In this document: positions 58,759-64,000 of the stretch, in pieces | Layout of the letters: every line of letters starts with the position of its first letter | Numbering within the stretch: the stretch's first letter is position 1 | Source of the DNA: a virus | Virus record (IMG/VR): IMGVR_UViG_3300015371_000002 | Coordinates: 1 to 64,000 of that record | Length of the DNA: 64,000 bases | Strand: one strand, 5' to 3' | Translations under genes and position numbers: made by a program | The notes under the pieces: generated by a model | What the model saw: only the letters and a program-made list of their open reading frames with translations | Databases searched by the model: none | Told to the model about the DNA's origin: nothing

Positions 58759-59414
58759 TAAACCCAACCCATGCAAAAATCCCCGCCTGCATCCCAATGC
58801 ACCGTGGCGCCCCAATCCTGCAGCAATTCGATCGCCTGCTGGCCAAAGCCATAGCGCACGACGTTCAGCGGCTTTTGCTCAATGAGAATGAGCGGCTTGG
58901 CATTCCGAATAACCTGCTCGCCGCCTTCGATAACGCGCAGCTCATATCCCTCGCAATCGATCTTGAGAAAGTCGAGCCCGTCTGGATCAATCGCATCGTC
59001 TAGCGTCGTCATGGGGCAAATACTCGGAGCGCCGACTTCCTTGGTTCGCACCCGCGCCTTGACCGACCAAGGGGGCTTGATCGCCATGTCGACCTCGCCC
59101 TCCGTCGCACCAAGAGCCAATTGGCGTAGCGTGACATTCGCGAAGCCGTTCAGATTGCGCACAAAGCATTCAGCGTGCGTGCTCACCGGCTCGAACGCCG
59201 TGACCCTGACAAAGCAGCGCGACATTGGCCATGACCACAGGCCGATATGCGCTCCGACATCGACGGCATGGCGGAAATCGCGAATATACGGCGTGCAGCG
59301 CAAAAACCACTTCAGCATATAGGTCGGGCGGCCAGCAAAGGTCGGGACGGTTTTGATGGCGACGTTTAGGTTGTCGTCGTAGTCCGGACACCACCAGCCA
59401 TTGACCAGTTTCAT
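58758..59414 (-). CDS. FkbM-family methyltransferase, 218 aa
   Basis: ATG 59414 is preferred because AGGACGG lies just upstream. HAVDVGAHIGLWSWPMSR is motif I and FVRVTAFEPVSTHAECF the second strand. MTTLDDAIDPDGLDFLKIDCEGYELRVIEGG, shortened as LDFLKIDCEGYE, is the hallmark of FkbM enzymes, which O-methylate sugars or related hydroxyls. KPLILIEQKP closes the core. It sits between two other methyltransferase genes. Confidence 0.9.
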   Translation of the reverse strand: MKLVNGWWCPDYDDNLNVAIKTVPTFAGRPTYMLKWFLRCTPYIRDFRHAVDVGAHIGLWSWPMSRCFVRVTAFEPVSTHAECFVRNLNGFANVTLRQLALGATEGEVDMAIKPPWSVKARVRTKEVGAPSICPMTTLDDAIDPDGLDFLKIDCEGYELRVIEGGEQVIRNAKPLILIEQKPLNVVRYGFGQQAIELLQDWGATVHWDAGGDFCMGWV

Positions 59415-59427
59415 GCCACCGTCCTGG

Positions 59428-59502
59428 TCAAAATAGGAAATACCTAAGCGCCACAACAGCGAATGCCGCGACGCACAAGCCGGCAAAGATCCAGTAGTCC
59501 AG
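59428..59502 (-). CDS. possible tiny membrane peptide, 24 aa
   Basis: A CTG at 59502, immediately after a TAG stop, opens a frame of one hydrophobic segment (WIFAGLCVAAFAVVALRYFLF) ending at TGA 59428-59430. The start codon is unusual, and there is no independent ribosome-binding site, so reinitiation would be needed. The pattern repeats that of 57570-57641 and 60135-60242. Confidence 0.25.
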   Translation of the reverse strand: MDYWIFAGLCVAAFAVVALRYFLF

Positions 59503-60147
59503 CTACGACTTCCAGATCAGCCGGGCGCCGCGATCAATCTCGGTCATCGCGAGCCCCTTGCCGAAGTATTCGTCGGCCGCCTTCTGGCTGCCCAACCACC
59601 ATCCGTAATCGTCCAGCACCAGCGCCCCGCCGGAAACCAGCAGCGGATACAGCACCTGCAGTTCGATCAGGGTAGAGGCGTAGAAGTCAGTATCCAATCG
59701 CAGATAACTGATCCTTTGCGGCAGCCGCGTTCCCCGTAGCGTGTCCTCGACCATGCCGACGATGAACTCGACCGACTTATCAAGCAGCTTGCGCGCGGCG
59801 AAGTTGTCTTTGACCTCCGCTAGTGGCGCCAGCAGCCAGTCCTTCGGCTTGTCGTGCGGGCGGCCGCCCCGATAGTTCTGATCCTCTGGACCGCAGGGCG
59901 GCATGCCCGCGAAGGTGTCGTAGCACCAGTATTTTCGCGGGCGATAACCGCGCCCTTCAACGTAGGCCTTAGCCAGGATCGGATGCACGCCGTGCCAAAC
60001 GCCGCACTCGACGAAATCGCCTTCGACGTTGCGCTCCTCGAGGCGGTCAAGAATGTCCATTGTCGCGATCACGCAGGGCTGGCGGGAGCCGAGCCGCTGC
60101 ACGTCGGTGATCAGCCGTTCCCGTAGCACCCGGCTTACAGAATCCAC
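59503..60147 (-). CDS. TylF/MycF-type O-methyltransferase, 214 aa
   Basis: GDFVECGVWHGVHPILAK is motif I of macrocin-type O-methyltransferases. WCYDTFAGMPPCGPED follows, then VEFIVGMVEDTL, ISYLRLDTDFYASTLIELQV and GGALVLDDYGWWLGSQKAADEY, all characteristic of the family, with acidic metal-binding residues in LRLDTD and LDDYG. Members methylate sugar hydroxyls. GTG 60147 overlaps the small membrane gene upstream. Confidence 0.9.
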   Translation of the reverse strand: MDSVSRVLRERLITDVQRLGSRQPCVIATMDILDRLEERNVEGDFVECGVWHGVHPILAKAYVEGRGYRPRKYWCYDTFAGMPPCGPEDQNYRGGRPHDKPKDWLLAPLAEVKDNFAARKLLDKSVEFIVGMVEDTLRGTRLPQRISYLRLDTDFYASTLIELQVLYPLLVSGGALVLDDYGWWLGSQKAADEYFGKGLAMTEIDRGARLIWKS

Positions 60148-60242
60148 AGGATAAGTGCCGTGGCCAGCCCTATGCCGAGAATGACGAGGTATGGATCCGT
60201 CCGGTGGACCCGCCAGAAACGCCCCACCTGCCGCTGCTCCAT
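60135..60242 (-). CDS. small single-span membrane protein, 35 aa
   Basis: ATG 60242 lies one base after the TGA of the upstream gene. A basic N-terminus (EQRQVGRFWRVHRTDP) is followed by one hydrophobic helix to the C-terminus (LVILGIGLATALILWIL), so it would be a tail-anchored-type peptide. It overlaps the O-methyltransferase gene by 13 bases. No family recognised. Confidence 0.5.
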   Translation of the reverse strand: MEQRQVGRFWRVHRTDPYLVILGIGLATALILWIL

Positions 60243-60243
60243 C

Positions 60244-60558
60244 TCAGTCGGAGAACGTCGGGTTGGCGTCCGGGTTGGCAGGCCAGCGCTTGTGCGCCAG
60301 ATGCTGCCAGTAGCAGAACGCCCGGCCGTCGTTATCAATGCCGAACAGCAGGGTCACCTCCGGGGCGTAGTTGCCCGTCTCGACCACCGGCATATCCGGC
60401 CCCTCGACGAGGTATCCGCGATAGAGCGCGTCGCCCTCGATATCGCGGCTGGCAATGATTTTATGCTCGGGCGGCAGATACTGCTCGATCATGCCCTGGA
60501 CGAACCCGGCGTGACCGGCGACCCGGAGAATTCCCCTACGGTATTCTGTGCTGTCCAT
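60244..60558 (-). CDS. hypothetical protein, 104 aa
   Basis: A soluble protein with an N-terminal helix (YRRGILRVAGHAGFVQGMIEQYL, abbreviated GHAGFVQGMIEQYL) and a beta-rich remainder (YRGYLVEGPDMPVVETG, VTLLFGIDNDGRAFCYWQHL). Its ribosome-binding site GGGAGG can pair with CCTCCC in the end of the upstream gene. It resembles conserved hypothetical phage proteins; no function is known. Confidence 0.65.
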   Translation of the reverse strand: MDSTEYRRGILRVAGHAGFVQGMIEQYLPPEHKIIASRDIEGDALYRGYLVEGPDMPVVETGNYAPEVTLLFGIDNDGRAFCYWQHLAHKRWPANPDANPTFSD

Positions 60559-60563
60559 CGTGA

Positions 60564-60581
60564 CCTCCCTATCACGGGAGG
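60564..60581 (-). promoter_or_regulatory. hairpin over the ribosome-binding site of 60558
   Basis: CCTCCC, a 6-base loop and GGGAGG form a perfect stem on the minus strand. The left arm lies in the last codons of 60572-60817, so ribosomes finishing that gene would open the site. Confidence 0.5.
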
Positions 60582-60817
60582 CGACGGTAAGGGGTCATCC
60601 CGAGTCCCGCGCAAGTGACCAGATCATAGAGCAGCCAGAGGATGAAAATGACGACGACGGCGGCTACGATGATCTTGATGACCTGCATCACTAGATCGCT
60701 GGCCATGCCAAGCATGTTCAGGAAATACGGCACCAACTTATATAGGACTGCAATGACCGTGACGACGATGACGATGCGTATCAGCAGGTCGATCAACCAT
60801 GGCAATGACAGGCACAT
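60572..60817 (-). CDS. integral membrane protein, 81 aa
   Basis: Two or three hydrophobic segments are visible: LIDLLIRIVIVVTVIAVLY, a middle amphipathic part (FLNMLGMASDLVMQVI), and IIVAAVVVIFILWLLYDLV. ATG 60817 follows AGGAGG, which overlaps the end of the upstream GT9-like gene. Such proteins recur in alphaproteobacterial phages. A holin-like role cannot be excluded, but the operon context points to the sugar cassette. Confidence 0.7.
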   Translation of the reverse strand: MCLSLPWLIDLLIRIVIVVTVIAVLYKLVPYFLNMLGMASDLVMQVIKIIVAAVVVIFILWLLYDLVTCAGLGMTPYRRLP

Positions 60818-60820
60818 CGT

Positions 60821-61621
60821 CTACCTCCTAAGTTTCGTCTCGGCCGCCGCTAAGACTTCATCGACGGTGATGCGATCCATCGCTGCGGCGCAATGTTCAC
60901 ATGGCCGCAGCCGGCCACAGGCTTCCGTGGCACCGCCGGTAAGATTTGCATGCGCGTCGTAACCGAGAACCGATGGCGGCAACCAGCCGCCAAACAACAC
61001 AACGGCTGGCGTCCCAACCGCTGCCGCCGCATGGTGCATGCCGCCTTCGGCTCCAACATACAATGCGGCCTTACCGAGGATTACCGCAGCAGAGCGGAAT
61101 GATGGTGTTTGGATAAGCCAGACATTGTGCAGGCGTGGGACGTCGCCATAAACGAATTGCAACACGCGAATGCCACGTGCGGATAGCTCATTGACGACTT
61201 GCTGATAGCGGTCAACGGACCATTGCTTGTTAACCAGATATGGGGCGCGGATCGTAACATGACGTTTGACGTGTGGCTCGATGACCACGAACTTCTTTGG
61301 AAGCGATAGCCGCTCGGCGGCTGCTTCATCCCCAGCCGTAAAGAAGAACTCGCCGGGTTGCACGTGGAAATCGTAGTTGAAACGCCAACGGTCGCCTTCT
61401 TGCGTGCTATATTGACGACAGCCTTTGTAGAACCGCACCCATTCGACGTCCGAGCCGTTAAGCGGCGATCCTGGAAATACGACGTTGGGATTGTTGCGGA
61501 ACACCGGCTCGGAATTCTGGTCCCAGATGAGTCTTAATCCATCACCGAATGCGATGCGCTTGCCTCGCATACGCGCGCCCTTAGCGAAGGAACTCGCTAT
61601 AAGATTGTCCCCGACACCCAA
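60821..61621 (-). CDS. GT9-like glycosyltransferase, 266 aa
   Basis: It starts (TTG 61621) with GVGDNLIASSFAKGARMRGK, the Rossmann start of GT9-type proteins. KKFVVIEPHVKR opens the C-terminal half. ALYVGAEGGMHHAAAAVGTPAVVLFGGW is the donor site of heptosyltransferase-like enzymes, with AEGG in place of D-(S/T)-G. A Cys-rich C-terminus (ACGRLRPCEHC) may bind metal. It is shorter than full-length heptosyltransferases and shares the fold with the gene at 50058-51179. Confidence 0.75.
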   Translation of the reverse strand: MGVGDNLIASSFAKGARMRGKRIAFGDGLRLIWDQNSEPVFRNNPNVVFPGSPLNGSDVEWVRFYKGCRQYSTQEGDRWRFNYDFHVQPGEFFFTAGDEAAAERLSLPKKFVVIEPHVKRHVTIRAPYLVNKQWSVDRYQQVVNELSARGIRVLQFVYGDVPRLHNVWLIQTPSFRSAAVILGKAALYVGAEGGMHHAAAAVGTPAVVLFGGWLPPSVLGYDAHANLTGGATEACGRLRPCEHCAAAMDRITVDEVLAAAETKLRR

Positions 61622-61624
61622 AAG

Positions 61625-62350
61625 TCAGTGGCCCGCCGCCCAGGACGTTAGCTCAGCCCGCCATTCCTCGGCGAATTCGCAGTCGCGATACCCGTCCATA
61701 TCCGGGCAGCCCAAGGTGAAATGCGCAATCTTTGGCGACACAAGCGGTTGCGGAGAGACACCCACAAGATAGTTGTATTCCAACCCCAGCTCGCCGATTT
61801 GGTTATCGGCCAGCCAGCAGAAGCGATGCAGGTTTCGTCCTGGCAGTTCGTTGATCATATCCACCGTGAGCGCTCTATTCGCCGGATGGTCGACGTTCAG
61901 GATGAAGCAGGAACTCCACCATTTGCGCTCGTAGGTCCACTGCAGTTGATTATCCATCTTGGTCCCCTCGTCCATGGAGGGGGCGTGCTTGACGCAATAC
62001 AGCGCATACCGCGGGTCAAGCTCATCGAAGATGCGCGTCAGGTTCCCACGCACCAAAATGTCTCCATCAACGAACATCGCCCAACCTTCTTGGGCGAGCT
62101 CCTTGATGAGGAACCGTGCGATGGCGTGCTCAGTGCTGCACGGCGCATTAGAGATAACATCCCAGAGCCGACCATCCCGCATCTGCATTTCGCGGCGATA
62201 GAGGCCTCTGCCACGCAAATCATCCAATACCACGCCGTAGATCGGCAGCTTCGTCGACATGCGACGCTGTGCCGAGTATCGCGCGACAGCGTAAGCCGCC
62301 GCCTCCCTCGGGTCGAAGCCGAGAAAAACCGTGCACCGCCGGTCGAGCAC
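61625..62350 (-). CDS. GT8-like glycosyltransferase, 241 aa
   Basis: CTVFLGFDPREAAAYAVARY is a common start of phage and rhizobial GT-A enzymes. WAMFVDGDILVRGN holds the DGD metal-binding motif. WWSSCFILNVDHPANR, then LPGRNLHRFCWLADNQIG and KIAHFTLGCPDM complete the family pattern. It would use a nucleotide sugar to glycosylate an unknown acceptor. GTG 62350 follows GGAGGCC. Confidence 0.85.
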   Translation of the reverse strand: MLDRRCTVFLGFDPREAAAYAVARYSAQRRMSTKLPIYGVVLDDLRGRGLYRREMQMRDGRLWDVISNAPCSTEHAIARFLIKELAQEGWAMFVDGDILVRGNLTRIFDELDPRYALYCVKHAPSMDEGTKMDNQLQWTYERKWWSSCFILNVDHPANRALTVDMINELPGRNLHRFCWLADNQIGELGLEYNYLVGVSPQPLVSPKIAHFTLGCPDMDGYRDCEFAEEWRAELTSWAAGH

Positions 62351-62352
62351 GA

Positions 62353-62520
62353 CTATTCGGCCTCCAGCCGATCAGCGGTGCGCTCCATTCCGCAGGCGCC
62401 TTCGAACAACCGCAGCATGTTGGCCGCCGCGGTGATCGCTTCCCCACGGCCAAGCCCCTTCTCGATCTTGACGTAGGCCTGCAATTGCTTGTGCAGATGC
62501 TCGAGGCTCTTATCGGTCAT
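62353..62520 (-). CDS. small helical protein, 55 aa
   Basis: ATG 62520 directly follows the TGA of the upstream gene. The peptide is helical and charged (LEHLHKQLQAYVKIEKGLGR, AANMLRLFEGACGMERTADR). It lies between two sugar-related genes with no gaps. No family recognised; the tight packing and coding-like composition support it. Confidence 0.55.
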   Translation of the reverse strand: MTDKSLEHLHKQLQAYVKIEKGLGRGEAITAAANMLRLFEGACGMERTADRLEAE

Positions 62521-63171
62521 TCACATCTTCCATTCTTGTAGCGCAACCTCCACCGAGGGCACGAACCGAAACTCTTTCACGTCGGAAAACCGCGTAGCGT
62601 TGGCGACATCGATGCCCATGTTGGACAGCGTCCGGGCGGCGATGGCGAACGAGCGGCGCCAACGGCGAAAGTTGGCTTCTCCGGGATTGTTCGCCCCAGA
62701 CCATTCGTTGCGGCCATACCAGTGCGGGCCTGAGCGGGTATGCACGTCGAGACCGACGAACGCGATCTGTCGCGCACCGAACTGCACCGCCAAATTTAAT
62801 GCCTGGAACCCGCTATTACCGCCTGATCCGACAAACCCCGGACGCTCCAACAGGATGTCGTCCTTGTGCATGTCGATCTTGATCAGATGAATGTCGGGAT
62901 ACTGCTCGTGCAGCAGTGGGTCATACGCGACCTTGAGGCCAGAGAACTTCGGCATGCCAATATTGGCGTGCCACCATGGTCGATCGCAGCCATAAATTAC
63001 GTCCGGCTTGCAGAGCCGCCACGACTCCTTGATCGCTATAACCCTTACGCGCTGTTTCTGTGCCAGGATGCTGAGATCAACATTCTTGGCGGACGGGCCT
63101 GACGCTACGATGACAGCGACGCAGCCGCGCCAATCGGGAAACCACGCAGGCTTATCGATGCCGTCGAACAT
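62521..63171 (-). CDS. Rossmann-like protein of the MptE/DUF115 or sialyltransferase type, 216 aa
   Basis: CVAVIVASGPSAKNVDLSIL is the conserved start of this group, followed by VIAIKESWRLCKPDVIYGCDRPW and GSGGNSGFQALNLAVQFGARQIAFVGLDVH, shortened as GGNSGFQALNLA then IAFVGLDVH. The same layout is shared by 6-hydroxymethylpterin-kinase-like DUF115 proteins and some glycosyltransferases in glycan clusters. Its place at the head of a transferase cluster suggests a sugar-related role. It shares one base with the upstream stop. Confidence 0.65.
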   Translation of the reverse strand: MFDGIDKPAWFPDWRGCVAVIVASGPSAKNVDLSILAQKQRVRVIAIKESWRLCKPDVIYGCDRPWWHANIGMPKFSGLKVAYDPLLHEQYPDIHLIKIDMHKDDILLERPGFVGSGGNSGFQALNLAVQFGARQIAFVGLDVHTRSGPHWYGRNEWSGANNPGEANFRRWRRSFAIAARTLSNMGIDVANATRFSDVKEFRFVPSVEVALQEWKM

Positions 63172-64000
63172 TAGGTCCGATCGCGACCTGGCACACCTGG
63201 CGGCCCTTGTTTACCCTCTGGACCCTTGAGCGATGCCAGCCACTCTTTCTCGGTGCCACTAAACCCCGCGGCACGCGCAATCTCGTAGGCCGACCGTCCA
63301 TTCCTCGCGGACTTCACCGCCAAGCGCCATCCGCTGTCAGGACCTACGCCGGGCGTTGCCGTTGTGGTTTTCTGGGCCAACCAGACAGCGCCATCGCGTG
63401 TCACCGCATCCCCGAGAACGTATTCCCCATCGCGCCAAATGCCACGATCGAGCGGCAACGGGAAATAGAACGACTGCGTGTGCTTCTGGCCGTCGCGCTC
63501 CATGATCAGCGTCATCGTGCGCTCGCCGTCATATTCCCAGCGCATATCGTCGAACCCGAGGCCCGGTGCCCCGTCTTTACCGTCCTTACCGTCCCTGCCG
63601 TCGGCGGCGCGCACCAGCCCGATGGACAGCGAGCGATTATCCGTCATGTGTGCGATAAGATTGCCCTCGGCATCTAGCGAGAATGAATCAACACCGGGCG
63701 GCGTTGTTCCGTCATCTCCGCGGACGCGTCCGGCGGTTTCAGTGGTGCCGTCTCGGCGCACGAATACCAGATCGCCATCGGCATTAACCAGGAAGCCGCG
63801 AGGGACAGTTGCCAAAGCTGCATCGACTGAACGCTTAATCTCATCAGCAGTCGCCATTGCTCGTCCGATGGCATCGCCGATCTCTCCCTTCATTTGTTCG
63901 CGGAGCGCGTTGATGCGATCGTCGATTTCTGCGGCAATCTTAGTTACATCTGCATCGGAACCGTCACGGCCAGCAGGGCCCGGCTCGCCCTTCTCGCCAG
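63171..64000 (-). CDS. collagen-like fibre protein (5-prime end beyond window)
   Basis: The frame is open to the right edge. At the edge it reads GEKGEPGPAGRDGSDA, a collagen-type Gly-X-Y stretch. A helical part follows (TKIAAEIDDRINALREQM), then a beta region (PRGFLVNADGDLVFVRRDG), another Gly-X-Y run (GRDGKDGKDGAPG), a CBM5/12-like segment (GIWRDGEYVLGDAVTRDGAVWLAQ, shortened as GEYVLGDAVTRDGAVWLA), and a final GPEGKQGPPGVPG. Such proteins are trimeric phage fibres. At least 276 codons are inside the window. Confidence 0.75.
   Translation of the reverse strand, partial: GEKGEPGPAGRDGSDADVTKIAAEIDDRINALREQMKGEIGDAIGRAMATADEIKRSVDAALATVPRGFLVNADGDLVFVRRDGTTETAGRVRGDDGTTPPGVDSFSLDAEGNLIAHMTDNRSLSIGLVRAADGRDGKDGKDGAPGLGFDDMRWEYDGERTMTLIMERDGQKHTQSFYFPLPLDRGIWRDGEYVLGDAVTRDGAVWLAQKTTTATPGVGPDSGWRLAVKSARNGRSAYEIARAAGFSGTEKEWLASLKGPEGKQGPPGVPGRDRT

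Noticed and set aside
60572-60817. Holin call for the 81-residue membrane protein
   Set aside because: It has suitable hydrophobic segments, but it lies in the sugar cassette far from the lysozyme-like gene, so the context does not support lysis.

Overview
The window reads as one arm of the genome of a long-tailed (siphovirus-type) bacteriophage or prophage of an alphaproteobacterium, most likely a member of the Hyphomicrobiales (Bradyrhizobium and relatives). The host guess is inference. It rests on the high G+C content, the many GTG/TTG starts, and small proteins that resemble rhizobial hypotheticals (a DUF6471 protein, membrane-anchored proteins with an NYGRTPA-type motif, a Gly/Tyr/Pro-rich secreted protein, a small winged-helix protein). 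No integrase, repressor, terminase, portal, capsid, tRNA or CRISPR array was recognised.

Left arm (1-6600): mixed-strand accessory or early genes. There are seven very small plus-strand genes, several with one membrane segment and most preceded by variants of one leader motif. There are also two membrane-anchored hypotheticals, a DUF6471 gene divergent from an IS1595-family transposase, and a minus-strand gene broken by one in-frame amber codon.

Late operon (about 64000 down to 6640, minus strand): almost every gene is on the minus strand with 1-4 base overlaps, and the operon ends in a strong hairpin-plus-T-run terminator at 6642-6673. In the direction of transcription it holds: a collagen-like protein cut by the window edge; a sugar cassette of about seven glycosyltransferase-like proteins, seven methyltransferase genes and one nucleotide-sugar epimerase, with tiny membrane peptides between them (63.2-50 kb); a structural protein; two tandem HNH-like genes with their own promoter; a block of fibre and adhesin genes (48.2-33 kb); a classical tail-assembly block (head-tail adaptor, closure protein, tail terminator, tail tube, G/GT chaperones with a -1 slippery site, a 1849-residue tape measure); and tail-tip genes (an 1880-residue carbohydrate-active-like protein, hub, tail-collar fibre, lysozyme-like protein). 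Head genes, if present, should lie to the right of the window.

Two plus-strand intrusions break the operon. One is a lipoprotein gene with a zinc-finger/VSR-like homing nuclease gene (19.1-21.6 kb); the other is a GT4 glycosyltransferase gene (40.1-41.3 kb).

The most unusual content is a 20-residue repeat (consensus roughly xATLxGxGSLTAxxxxxxxx) present about 49 and 26 times in two Gly-rich adhesins and scattered through at least four more tail genes. Next are three copies of a GH16-like module that keep the ExDxxE motif, and the large sugar-modification cassette in the same operon. Together these suggest a tail apparatus specialised for carbohydrate recognition, whose Ser/Thr-rich repeats may themselves be glycosylated. 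That last step is inference.
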